The notes beneath the pieces are model-generated. The model did not search any database and was not told the DNA's origin. It saw nothing but the letters and a program-made list of their open reading frames with translations. Position numbers and translations under genes: made by a program. A stretch of DNA of 59,221 nucleotides from Nocardia sp. MH4 (GTDB lineage: Bacteria; Actinomycetota; Actinomycetes; Mycobacteriales; Mycobacteriaceae), in assembly GCF_019266065.1 (NCBI RefSeq), contig NZ_LPNR01000129.1:247-59467 (forward strand). Direction: 5' to 3'. Shown piece after piece: positions 8,966 through 17,109 of the stretch; position 1 is the first letter of the stretch; every line of letters starts with the position of its first letter.

Positions 8966-10629
8966 TGGGCGAACAGGTGATCCGCGGCCTCGGCGTGAGC
9001 CCCGGCGTGGTGTGCGCGCCGTGGCTGCGGTTCGGTTCGCAGCTGGCGACCTCGGCGCAGGATCCGGTCGGCGGCTCGGTCGAGGACGAGATGGTCCGGG
9101 TCAAGGCGGCGCTCGGCGGTGTGGCCGACGAGATGCAGGCCAGGGCCGGTCGGGTGACCGGCGTCGCGGCGGAGATCTTGTCGATGTCGGCGACGATGGC
9201 CCGCGACCCTGGCATCGTCGCCGCCACCGAGAAGCAGCTGACCGACGGGATGCCGACGGCGCACGCGGTGCACCTGGCGTTCGAGGGTTTCTGCGCCAAG
9301 CTCGAGGCGCTCGGCGGGTACATGGCCGAGCGCGCGACCGACCTGCGCGATATCGGCGGGCGCACCGTCGCGGTGCTGCTCGGGGAACCGATGCCGGGCA
9401 TTCCGGAGCCCGGCCATCCGTTCGTCCTGGTCGCCCGGGATCTCGCGCCCGCCGATACCGCGATGCTCGGTGACAGCGAGGTGGTCGGGCTGCTGACCAC
9501 CGAGGGCGGGCCGACCAGTCACACCGCGATTCTCGCGAAGTCGCTGGGGCTGCCCGCGGTGGTGAACTGTCCCGACACCGACCGGCTGATCGAGGACGCG
9601 CCGGTCCTGCTCGACGGCAGCACCGGGGATGTCGTGATCGATCCGAGTCCGCTGCGGCAGCAGGCCGCGATCGAGCAGGCGGCGGCCGACGCGGCGCGGC
9701 TGGCGGCGGCCAGCGGGCCGGGGCATACCGCCGACGGGACGCCGGTGCAGCTGCTGGTGAACATCGGGACCGTCGACGACGCCGAGAAGGCGGGCCCCGT
9801 CGACAGCGAAGGCGTCGGGCTGTTCCGTACCGAGTTCATGTATCTCGGCAAGGCGACGGCGCCGAGCCTGGACGAGCAGATCGCCTCCTACACCACGGTT
9901 CTCGAAGCGTTCGCCGGTCGCAAGGTCGTGGTCCGCACGCTCGACGCGGGCTCGGACAAGCCGCTGCCGTTCCTCGATCTGGGGACCGAGGAGAACCCCG
10001 CGCTGGGTGTGCGCGGGCTGCGGATCGGGACGGTGTTCCCCGACACCCTGGCCACCCAGCTCACCGCACTGGCCAGGGCGGGCGAGGCCACCGGAGCGGA
10101 CCTGTGGGTGATGGCGCCGATGGTCGCCACCGCCGACGAGGCCGCCGGATTCGCCGCGCTCGCCAGGGAATCGGGGCTGCGCAAGGTCGGCGCGATGATC
10201 GAGATTCCGGCGGCGGCGCTGCGGGCGGCCGATCTGCTGGCGCATCTGGACTTCGTCAGCATCGGGACCAACGATCTCAGCCAGTACACCTGCGCGGTCG
10301 ATCGGATGGCGGGTGGGCTCGCCCATCTGCTCGATCCGTGGCAGCCCGCGGTGCTCGATCTGATCGCGATGGTCGGCGCGGCGGGGACGGCCGCCGGGAA
10401 GTCGGTCGGCGTGTGTGGCGAGGCGGCGTCGGATCCGACGCTGGCGCCGGTGCTGGTCGGGCTCGGGGTGACGAGCCTGTCGATGTCGGTGCCCGCGTTG
10501 CCCGGGGTGCGGGCGGCGTTGTCGGCGGTGGATATCGAGACCTGCCGCGACGCCGCCGATGCCGCGTGCGCGGCCCGGAATCCGCAGGTGGCGCGCGAGG
10601 CGGTCGCGGCGATCGTCGGGCGGGCATGA
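8965..10629 (+). CDS. ptsI: PTS enzyme I (phosphoenolpyruvate-protein phosphotransferase)
   Basis: 554 residues, usual length. The swivelling phosphohistidine domain has GGPTSHTAILAKSLGLPAVV (His at about 186). The PEP-binding barrel has the RTEFMYL segment, a GVRGLRIG strand and SIGTNDLSQY; the catalytic cysteine lies in VGVCGEAASD. It autophosphorylates from PEP and passes phosphate to HPr. It overlaps ptsH by one base and is followed by a 190-nt gap before nagA. Confidence 0.96.
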   Translation: MGEQVIRGLGVSPGVVCAPWLRFGSQLATSAQDPVGGSVEDEMVRVKAALGGVADEMQARAGRVTGVAAEILSMSATMARDPGIVAATEKQLTDGMPTAHAVHLAFEGFCAKLEALGGYMAERATDLRDIGGRTVAVLLGEPMPGIPEPGHPFVLVARDLAPADTAMLGDSEVVGLLTTEGGPTSHTAILAKSLGLPAVVNCPDTDRLIEDAPVLLDGSTGDVVIDPSPLRQQAAIEQAAADAARLAAASGPGHTADGTPVQLLVNIGTVDDAEKAGPVDSEGVGLFRTEFMYLGKATAPSLDEQIASYTTVLEAFAGRKVVVRTLDAGSDKPLPFLDLGTEENPALGVRGLRIGTVFPDTLATQLTALARAGEATGADLWVMAPMVATADEAAGFAALARESGLRKVGAMIEIPAAALRAADLLAHLDFVSIGTNDLSQYTCAVDRMAGGLAHLLDPWQPAVLDLIAMVGAAGTAAGKSVGVCGEAASDPTLAPVLVGLGVTSLSMSVPALPGVRAALSAVDIETCRDAADAACAARNPQVAREAVAAIVGRA

Positions 10630-10689
10630 ATCGGAGGACGGTGTGGGCGGTCCGGCCGGTGGTCGGGCCGTCGCACGATGGGTGTGTGC

Positions 10690-10709
10690 GGGGCCATTTT
10701 GTGGGCCCC
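10690..10709 (+). terminator. Short GC hairpin after ptsI
   Basis: GGGGCC (10690-10695) pairs with GGCCCC (10704-10709) around an AT-rich loop, 60 nt after the ptsI stop. It may attenuate transcription into nagA, but there is no U-run, so termination is uncertain. Confidence 0.35.
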
Positions 10710-10760
10710 TTCGTTGCCACCGCGCAGCGACCAACCGGCCTCAGGCAACAGCCGGTGCGG

Positions 10761-10820
10761 GCAGCCGACCACGGCCGGTGGCCGACGCGAGCAACCGACC
10801 ACAGCCGGTGGGCGGCGCGG
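10761..10820 (+). repeat. 30-bp tandem duplication abutting the nagA start
   Basis: Two adjacent 30-bp units (10761-10790 and 10791-10820) agree at about 25 of 30 positions, both built around CCGACCAC.GCCGGTGG. A partial third copy precedes them (about 10745-10760). The second unit ends on the first base of the chosen nagA start codon. Because 30 is a multiple of 3, the frame stays open across it. Confidence 0.7.
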
Positions 10821-11992
10821 TGAGCGCACGAGGTGTCGTGCGGGGACGGCTTGTCGGGACGCCCGGCGGTGAGATCGCCGACGGGGTGGTCGAATTCGCG
10901 GACGGCCGGATCATCTGGGTGGGTGGGGCTGCGGATCATCCTGCGGCGGGGCAACTTCCCTCGGCGGGTGACGAGCTGGTGCTGCCGGGCCTGATCGACG
11001 TGCACTGCCATGGTGGTGGCGGATTCGGATTCCCCAACGCCGATACGAAGGGTGCGCGGGTCGCGGCGGCGAATCACCGCGGTCAGGGGACGACGGGGTT
11101 GCTCGGGAGTTTGGTGTCCGCGCAGCCGGAGGTGTTGCTTCGGCAGGCGGAGCTGCTCGCCGATCTCGTGGATGACGGCGTACTGCTCGGGATTCACCTG
11201 GAGGGGCCGTTCCTCAACGCATGCCGTTGTGGCGCACAGGATCCCGCGGCGATCATTCCCGGTGATCCCACGTTGTTCGAGCGGATCTATGCGGCGTCGC
11301 GCGGCACCGTCCGATCGATGACGCTGGCGCCGGAGACCGCGCACTTCGCGGAACTACTCGCGGCCATGCGCCGCAACGATGTGCTGCCCAGTCTCGGACA
11401 CACCGACGCCGACGCCGCGACGACGGCGGCGCGGATCGCGGACGCGACCGGTGGACCGGTCACCGCGACGCACCTGTTCAACGGCATGCCGCCCCTGCAC
11501 CACCGCTCCCCCGGCCCGGTCGCCGCCTGCCTGGCCGCCGCCGGTCGGGGCGAGATGGTGCTCGAATTGATCGCCGACGGCGTGCATCTGGCGCCCGAGA
11601 CCGTGGCGATGGTGTTCGACACGGTCGGGCCCGAGCAGATCGCGCTGGTCTCCGACGCGATGGCGGCGGCCGGGCTCGGCGACGGTGACTATCAGCTGGG
11701 GGCGCTGGATGTGCGCGTGCGCGACGGCGTCGCCCGGCTCGCCACGGCGGACGGGACACCGGGCGCGATCGCGGGCGGGACCGCGCGGTTGCTCGATGTG
11801 CTGCGCTGGACGGTGCGGGAGGCGCGGATTCCGCTGGTCGTCGCCGTCACCGCCGCCACTCGCACGCCTGCCAGGGTGCTCGGTCTGCACGACCGGGGCG
11901 TCCTCGCCGTCGGCATGCGCGCCGATCTTCTCGTCACCGATCAGTCATTGCAGCCGCGGCGGGTGTACGTCGCCGGAACGGAAGGAACCTGA
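10820..11992 (+). CDS. nagA: N-acetylglucosamine-6-phosphate deacetylase
   Basis: 390 residues. It is an amidohydrolase with the metal-site signature GLIDVHCHG, then HLEGPFL (metal glutamate), a SLGHTDAD histidine, THLFNGMPPLHH and the catalytic aspartate in LVSDAMAAAG. It converts GlcNAc-6-P to glucosamine-6-P plus acetate. The loop after LEGPFL reads GAQDP where many relatives have GAHDP or GTHNP. Start: GTG 10820 is preferred (family begins MSARGVV); GTG 10808 is possible. The stop overlaps the nagB start by one base. Confidence 0.93.
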   Translation: MSARGVVRGRLVGTPGGEIADGVVEFADGRIIWVGGAADHPAAGQLPSAGDELVLPGLIDVHCHGGGGFGFPNADTKGARVAAANHRGQGTTGLLGSLVSAQPEVLLRQAELLADLVDDGVLLGIHLEGPFLNACRCGAQDPAAIIPGDPTLFERIYAASRGTVRSMTLAPETAHFAELLAAMRRNDVLPSLGHTDADAATTAARIADATGGPVTATHLFNGMPPLHHRSPGPVAACLAAAGRGEMVLELIADGVHLAPETVAMVFDTVGPEQIALVSDAMAAAGLGDGDYQLGALDVRVRDGVARLATADGTPGAIAGGTARLLDVLRWTVREARIPLVVAVTAATRTPARVLGLHDRGVLAVGMRADLLVTDQSLQPRRVYVAGTEGT

Positions 11993-12771
11993 TGGAAATC
12001 GTCATCCGGGCGGACGAGCACGAGGTGGCCACCACGGTCGCCGATATCGTCGGCGGCTATGTGGAGCGCGGCAACGCGATCCTCGGCCTGGCCACCGGGT
12101 CGTCGCCGCTGGGCAGCTATCAGGAGCTGGCGCGACGGTATCGCGAGGGCGAACTCGACTTCTCGACGGCGAGCGCCTTCCTGCTCGACGAGTACGTCGG
12201 ACTGCCGAAAGAGCATCCGCAGTCGTACTTCTCGGTGATCCGTTCCGAATTCGTCGATCACGTGAATCTCGATCCGGCGCGGGTACTCAGCCCGAACGGC
12301 GAGGCGGGGGACATCGCGGGCGAGGGCAGGCGCTACGACGCCGCCATCGCCGCGGCGGGCGGGGTCGACGTGCAATTGCTCGGCATCGGCACCGACGGGC
12401 ACATCGGCTTCAACGAACCCGGCTCGGCGCTCACCTCGCGCACCCGGGTGAAGACGCTCACCGAACAGACCCGCAAGGACAACGCCCGCTTCTTCGACGG
12501 GCCCGACGACGTGCCGCACCATGTCCTCACCCAGGGTCTCGGCACGATCGGCGAAGCCGGGCACCTGGTGATGATCGCGCTCGGCGCGGGCAAGGCCGAC
12601 GCCATCGCCGCCGCCGCGGAGGGGCCGCTGTCCGCCTTCTGCCCGGCCTCGGTCATGCAGTGGCACCGGCACGTCACCGTGGTGATCGACGAGGCCGCCG
12701 CGAGCAAGCTGAAGCTGGCCGACTACTACAAGTACGCGCTGGCGAACAAACCTGCCTGGCAGTCGTTCTGA
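11992..12771 (+). CDS. nagB: Glucosamine-6-phosphate deaminase
   Basis: 259 residues, matching the classical hexameric NagB family. The motifs LATGSSPLGSY, FLLDEYVGL and GIGTDGHIGFNEPGS carry the substrate-binding and catalytic Asp/His/Glu residues. It isomerises and deaminates glucosamine-6-P to fructose-6-P and ammonia, the entry to glycolysis. It is translationally coupled to nagA (TGATG), and cutC follows after 1 nt. Confidence 0.95.
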   Translation: MEIVIRADEHEVATTVADIVGGYVERGNAILGLATGSSPLGSYQELARRYREGELDFSTASAFLLDEYVGLPKEHPQSYFSVIRSEFVDHVNLDPARVLSPNGEAGDIAGEGRRYDAAIAAAGGVDVQLLGIGTDGHIGFNEPGSALTSRTRVKTLTEQTRKDNARFFDGPDDVPHHVLTQGLGTIGEAGHLVMIALGAGKADAIAAAAEGPLSAFCPASVMQWHRHVTVVIDEAAASKLKLADYYKYALANKPAWQSF

Positions 12772-12772
12772 G

Positions 12773-13504
12773 ATGACCGCGCTCGAGTTCGCGGTGCAGG
12801 ACGTGGCGGGTGCGGTCGGCGCCCGCCGGGTCGGCGCGGATCGGGTGGAATTGTGCGCGGCGCTGGGTAGTACCGGTGGGCTGACGCCGAGCATCGGGAT
12901 GATCGAGGCGGTCGTGTCCACCGGGATTCCGGTGCACGCGCTGATCCGCTGTCGGGCGGGCGGGTTCGTATATTCCGAGGCCGAGGAGATCGCGGTGATG
13001 AACGCCGATGCGAAGGCGGCGGTGTCGGCCGGGGCGGCCGGGCTCGTCGTCGGGGCGCTCACGCCCGCGCACCGGGTCGACCTCGACGCGCTGGAACGCA
13101 TCCTCGACGGCGTTCCGGTCGACAGCATCGAGCTCACCTTCCATCGGGCCATCGACCAGATCGGTGACCGGTCGGCGGCGATCGACCGCCTGATCGCGGC
13201 GGGCATGACCAGAGTCCTCAGCTCCGGCGGCGCGACGTGTTGCGCCGCCGGTCTCCACGAGCTCGCCGCCATGGTCGACCAGGCGGCGGGCCGACTCCAG
13301 ATCATGGCCGGTGGCGGCATCACGGTGGCCGATATCCCCGCACTGCGTCGCATCGGCGTCGACGCGGTCCACCTCTCGGCCCGTCGCGTCGTCGCCGATG
13401 ACGGTGGACCGGGCGGTGGGGGCACCACCGGCCACGAACAGCTGGACGAGAATCTCGCCGCAGCGGTCGCGACGCGGCTCCGCGACGCGGCGTCGGCGGG
13501 CTGA
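12773..13504 (+). CDS. cutC: CutC family protein
   Basis: 243 residues forming a TIM-barrel of the CutC type, with the signatures GADRVELCAALGSTGGLTPS and a late SGGATC segment. CutC was described as a copper-homeostasis protein, but the biochemical role is unsettled. It begins one base after the nagB stop, so it is part of the GlcNAc operon. A sugar-related role is therefore as plausible as copper handling here. Family firm, function uncertain. Confidence 0.88.
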   Translation: MTALEFAVQDVAGAVGARRVGADRVELCAALGSTGGLTPSIGMIEAVVSTGIPVHALIRCRAGGFVYSEAEEIAVMNADAKAAVSAGAAGLVVGALTPAHRVDLDALERILDGVPVDSIELTFHRAIDQIGDRSAAIDRLIAAGMTRVLSSGGATCCAAGLHELAAMVDQAAGRLQIMAGGGITVADIPALRRIGVDAVHLSARRVVADDGGPGGGGTTGHEQLDENLAAAVATRLRDAASAG

Positions 13505-13541
13505 TCTGTCATCCGGATCGGGCCGCGAGGACATCGGGCGA

Positions 13542-13584
13542 CCGGTGGCGGCATCGACCACAGCAGCTGGATGTCCGCCACCGG
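13542..13584. terminator. Hairpin between convergent cutC and HD-hydrolase genes
   Basis: Perfect 10-bp inverted repeat CCGGTGGCGG (13542-13551) / CCGCCACCGG (13575-13584) with a 23-nt loop, lying between two convergent genes. The position suits a bidirectional terminator; no T-run follows. Confidence 0.4.
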
Positions 13585-13615
13585 CATCGCAGGGCCACCA
13601 GCCGGCGCAGCGACC

Positions 13616-14257
13616 TCAAGAACGTTCGGCGAGAATGAGTTCCGCTTCACCGGGGTTGCAGTCGAACGCCGCCTGCACTGCCGCGATGGCTTCGGCGTGC
13701 TCCCCCGCCGCGACCAGCCGGTCGATCTCGGCCCACTGGTCGGTCGGGGCGGCTACCGACAGGTCGAGTCGGCGTTCGAGGCGTTCCCACATGCGGGCCA
13801 CCGTCGGGTCGTCGGTGAGCAGTTCGCCCAGGTGGGCTTTGAAGGTGGGGTGTTCGGTGCGGTACATGCCCATCCAGCTGCTGTCAGGCGGGCTGGCCTC
13901 GGCGTTGGCGGTGCGGTCGGCGAGTTTGAGGATCACCGCCGGCGGGTGGGCGGCGATCTTGGCGTAGGCGTTCAGGTTTCGGGCCTTGCGGTCGGGGCCG
14001 ATCCCGGTGACGGCCCAGACCAAATCGAGAACCTCACGACCGAAACGGGATTCGACCTCCTCGGCGGTGACCGGGGTGTCCTCGATGACGTCGTGCAACC
14101 AGGCGGCGGTACCGACCGCGCCGTCGTAGCCGAAGTCGTCGAGGACGGCCCGCACCGCCGCGAGGTGGGTGATATACGGATGCTCGCCGTAGCGCTGGTC
14201 GCCGTGGGACTCGAGGGCGAACGCCCGCGCCTCGGATTCCCGCTGATCGAACTCCAT
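13616..14257 (-). CDS. Small SpoT-like HD-domain hydrolase
   Basis: 213 residues. The N-terminal 130 residues match the HD hydrolase half of RelA/SpoT and Mesh1 proteins: an early histidine (about residue 18), YITHL, the HD pair in AAWLHDVIEDT, and KLADRTANA. The synthetase, TGS and ACT domains are absent. The family includes (p)ppGpp and NADPH hydrolases, so the substrate is open. The C-terminal 80 residues are helical. The ATG at 14257 is preceded by GGGGGTG. Confidence 0.8.
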   Translation of the reverse strand: MEFDQRESEARAFALESHGDQRYGEHPYITHLAAVRAVLDDFGYDGAVGTAAWLHDVIEDTPVTAEEVESRFGREVLDLVWAVTGIGPDRKARNLNAYAKIAAHPPAVILKLADRTANAEASPPDSSWMGMYRTEHPTFKAHLGELLTDDPTVARMWERLERRLDLSVAAPTDQWAEIDRLVAAGEHAEAIAAVQAAFDCNPGEAELILAERS

Positions 14258-14319
14258 ATCGCACCCCCGTGCTCGATTCGGATCGTGACGAGATCGACCC
14301 TAGCCGAGGCCACCGACAA

Positions 14320-14976
14320 TCAGCGCGGCTTCCTGGCGGTGAGGATGCCGGTCTGGTACTTGCTCTGCGTGTACTCGAGCTCGGTGAAACCGGCCGTTCC
14401 CAGCTGGTCGGTGTAGTGGCGGATGTCGGCATCGGCGAAGGGGTTGCCGCCGCCGAAGAACGGGGCGAGAATCCGGCGCGCCCGCGGGGTGAGCGAGGCG
14501 TCGGCCAGCAGCAACCGGCCGCCGGGGCGCAGGACCCGCCACATCTCGGTGATCGCGGCCGCGCGGTGCTGCGCGGGGATGTGGTGCATGACGAAAGTGC
14601 AGGTGACGACGTCGAATTCGCTGTCGGCGAAGGGGAGGTCCTGGGCGGGCGCCTGTTCGTAGCGGTGCTGCGCCGCGCGATCGCGCTGCCGATTGTCGGC
14701 GACGGCGATCGCCGAGGGGTCGACCCCGACCGCCGCACCGGACGCGCCGGTCACCGCACCCGAGGCGCGCACGAGTTTGCCCGGCCCGCAGCCGATATCG
14801 AGCGTGCGCTGCCCCGGCGCGATACCGGCCGCCGCGACGAACTCGGCCAGCAGGCGACGCTGCCTGCCGAGGAAGAACACCGTGGTGAACAGGTTGTACC
14901 GGCGCAGGCCCGCGATGACGATGCCGGTGTCGCTGTCCTCGACGAACATGGGGGTGAGAAGCTGGTTTCTTGACAT
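14320..14976 (-). CDS. Class I SAM-dependent methyltransferase
   Basis: 218 residues from ATG 14976 (MSRNQLL); the open frame extends further but runs into the regulatory gap. SAM motif I is LDIGCGPGKLVR. Motif II lies around VVTCTFVMHHI, then LRPGGRLLLADASLT. The type is UbiE-like and the substrate is unknown. It is divergent from the TetR gene at 15077, and a near-perfect 28-bp palindrome lies between them. It is therefore probably the regulator's target. Confidence 0.85.
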   Translation of the reverse strand: MSRNQLLTPMFVEDSDTGIVIAGLRRYNLFTTVFFLGRQRRLLAEFVAAAGIAPGQRTLDIGCGPGKLVRASGAVTGASGAAVGVDPSAIAVADNRQRDRAAQHRYEQAPAQDLPFADSEFDVVTCTFVMHHIPAQHRAAAITEMWRVLRPGGRLLLADASLTPRARRILAPFFGGGNPFADADIRHYTDQLGTAGFTELEYTQSKYQTGILTARKPR

Positions 14977-15024
14977 GGGTCCATGATCGGACGCGGCCAC
15001 GGCGGCGACCAGGATCAGAATCGC

Positions 15025-15052
15025 CGGATCTGTCCGTTTCCGGACACATCCG
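15025..15052. promoter_or_regulatory. 28-bp palindromic operator for the divergent TetR gene
   Basis: CGGAT(C)TGTCCG-TTTC-CGGACA(C)ATCCG is an inverted repeat with 12-nt arms and one mismatch. It sits 25 nt before the TetR start and 48 nt from the methyltransferase start. Length, symmetry and position in a divergent promoter gap are typical of a TetR-family operator. Confidence 0.7.
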
Positions 15053-15076
15053 CGGAATCCGTCCCGTGGAGGAACG

Positions 15077-15637
15077 ATGGCCGAGCACACCGATCGCCGG
15101 GTCCGCCGGACCAGGGACAACCTGCACCGCGCGCTGATCGAGCTGATGATCGAGCGCGGCTACGACCGGGTGACGGTCAGCGACGTCATCGAGCGCGCCG
15201 ATGTCGGGCGCTCCACCTTCTACGCGCACTATCGCGACAAGGACGACCTGCTGCTGGTCAGCTGCACCGAGTATCTGCGCCGCGAGATCGCCCGCACCAC
15301 CGTGCCGGGCTCACCGCTCGCACCGCTGCGGGTGATGTTCGCCCTCGCCGCGCGGTATCCGGAGGTCTACCGACCGTTGATCGGGCCGAAGGCGACCACG
15401 ACGGTGCTGCACGCCTACCAACGGTGCGTGGCCGACCTGATCGGCGAACTGGTCGAGGAGCTGCCCGGCGACACCGTCGCGTTCCTGTCGTGGGGACTGG
15501 TCGGGTTCCTCGGCGCCGTGATCGAGCCGAACGATCCGGTCGCGCCGGCGACCGCCTGGCAGCGCTTCGAAACGCTGGCCCTGTACGGGCTCAGCGGCGG
15601 CCCAGGTCGGGCCACGGCGGCCGGCGCAGCAGGGTGA
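15077..15637 (+). CDS. TetR family transcriptional regulator
   Basis: 186 residues. An N-terminal helix-turn-helix (about residues 9-55) contains the TetR signature VSDVIERADVGRSTFYAHYRDKDDLL. The remaining residues form the variable ligand-binding domain. The ATG at 15077 follows GTGGAGGAACG. It is divergent from the methyltransferase gene and probably represses both through the palindrome at 15025-15052. The ligand is unknown. Its 3' end overlaps the GerW-like gene on the other strand by 47 nt. Confidence 0.9.
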   Translation: MAEHTDRRVRRTRDNLHRALIELMIERGYDRVTVSDVIERADVGRSTFYAHYRDKDDLLLVSCTEYLRREIARTTVPGSPLAPLRVMFALAARYPEVYRPLIGPKATTTVLHAYQRCVADLIGELVEELPGDTVAFLSWGLVGFLGAVIEPNDPVAPATAWQRFETLALYGLSGGPGRATAAGAAG

Positions 15638-15887
15638 GCGCCGCGATCACGCCCGTGAGCAGGCCGATCCATTCGCCGAGCTGAGCGATCCGGTTGGTGT
15701 CGACCGCGGGCGTCCAGTGGGCGCGGCCGTCGTGGATGACGAACACGCCGACCGGACGGGCGGCTCGGCCGAATCCGCCGCCGCGGGCGACGGTGATCAC
15801 GGTCGCGCCGTCGGCGGTCGGCACCGGGTCGCCGAAGATCATCGGCGGCGTCGTGACCGCCTGCTCGAGCCGGTCCCTGATCGTCAT
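15591..15887 (-). CDS. Short GerW/YtfJ-like protein
   Basis: 98 residues from ATG 15887. The pattern MIFGDPVPTADGATVITVA, a GGGFG loop and RPVGVFVIHDGRAHWTPAVD match the GerW/YtfJ (sporulation protein YtfJ) family of actinobacteria. One hydrophobic segment follows (about 70-88), ending in a short basic tail. The family is widespread in non-sporulating actinobacteria and its function is unknown. It overlaps the end of the TetR gene antisense, which is unusual but leaves both frames intact. Confidence 0.65.
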   Translation of the reverse strand: MTIRDRLEQAVTTPPMIFGDPVPTADGATVITVARGGGFGRAARPVGVFVIHDGRAHWTPAVDTNRIAQLGEWIGLLTGVIAALTLLRRPPWPDLGRR

Positions 15888-16035
15888 CCGAACCCCCGTC
15901 GGTCGTCGCGGCACTGCTGTCGAACATACGCGCCGGACGATGCGTTGCCCGGCGGTTCGCGAACGCCGTGCCCGGGAGCATTGGGCGCTCTTGGCATGAT
16001 GGGTGAGCCCAGCCACGACGAGAGGGGTTGCGCCC

Positions 16036-16995
16036 ATGACCACCACACCGGAGCTCGACATCCTGGCGACATCGTGGTCGCGTTCGCTCGGCCTGCGCGT
16101 GCCGGTGGTGAACGCGCCGATGGGCGGGGCGGCGGGCGGACGGCTCGCGGCGGCGGTGACCGCGGCGGGCGGGCTCGGAATGATCGGAATGGGCAGCGCC
16201 GGATCGGTGGCCGCGCTGGAGCGTGAGCTCGCGCTCACCGGCGACGCGGCGTTCGGGATCGGGCTGGTCGACTGGGTGCGGCAGCGCGAGGCCGGACTGC
16301 TCGACGTCGCGATCGCCGCCGGACCCCGTGCCCTGTCGATCAGTTTCGGTACCGACTTCTCCTGGGTGCCGGTGGTACAAGACGCGGGGATTGTCGCGAT
16401 CACCCAGGTCTACGACGTGCCGGGGGCGCATCGCGCACAGGATGCCGGGATCGACGTGCTGGTCGCGCGGGGGTGTGAGGGCGGCGGGCACGGTGCCGAC
16501 CGCCTCGGGCTGCTGCCGCTGCTCGACGCCGTCCTCGACATCGCGACCGTGCCCGTGCTGGCGGCGGGCGGGATCGGTTCCGGGCGCACCCTGGCCGCGG
16601 TGCTGGCGGCGGGCGCGGCCGGGGCCTGGTTGGGAACGTGCCTGGCCGCGGCGGAGGAATCCCTGCTGCCCGAGAACGCGCGCCGCGCGATGCTCGCGGC
16701 CGATTCCACCCACACGGTGGTGACCACGGCCTTCGACGAGACGCTCGACCTGCCGTGGCCGCCGATCTATCCGGCGCGGGTGCTGCGCAACGACTTCACC
16801 GATCCGTGGTCACGCCCGGAACTCGACGAGACCCGGCCGGACGCGGACCTGCTGCGCGCGGCCATCGCCGTCGACGACGCGACCATCGCGCCGGTCGACG
16901 CGGGACAGGGCGTCGGGTTGATCACCCACATCGAGCCCGCGGCCGCGATCGTCGACCGACTCTGCCGGGACGCGGCCGCCTTGTTGCGGCACTGA
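16036..16995 (+). CDS. Nitronate monooxygenase-like (NPD) flavoprotein
   Basis: 319 residues. TIM-barrel signatures are VVNAPMGG at the start, SISFGTDFSW, a catalytic-type histidine in ARGCEGGGHG, and the FMN-phosphate loop PVLAAGGIGSGRTLAAVLAAGA. These define the 2-nitropropane dioxygenase / nitronate monooxygenase superfamily. They use FMN and oxygen to oxidise nitronates, though many members have other substrates. ATG 16036 has GAGGGG upstream. Confidence 0.85.
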   Translation: MTTTPELDILATSWSRSLGLRVPVVNAPMGGAAGGRLAAAVTAAGGLGMIGMGSAGSVAALERELALTGDAAFGIGLVDWVRQREAGLLDVAIAAGPRALSISFGTDFSWVPVVQDAGIVAITQVYDVPGAHRAQDAGIDVLVARGCEGGGHGADRLGLLPLLDAVLDIATVPVLAAGGIGSGRTLAAVLAAGAAGAWLGTCLAAAEESLLPENARRAMLAADSTHTVVTTAFDETLDLPWPPIYPARVLRNDFTDPWSRPELDETRPDADLLRAAIAVDDATIAPVDAGQGVGLITHIEPAAAIVDRLCRDAAALLRH

Positions 16996-17109
16996 GGGTA
17001 CCGCGGTCTTGCGCTCAGCAACCACGACCACGACTGCGCGGAGCTCCCCCACAACTCTGCGGCTCGGCAGCCCGAGGCTTCGGAGACGAGGCCCCACGGG
17101 CTCGGTGAC

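Noticed and set aside
10745..10820. CRISPR-like short repeats before nagA
   Set aside because: Units are adjacent without spacers and imperfect; this is a simple tandem duplication.
12773..13504. CutC as evidence for a copper-resistance locus
   Set aside because: No copper transporter, chaperone or regulator is nearby, and the gene is the last member of the GlcNAc operon.
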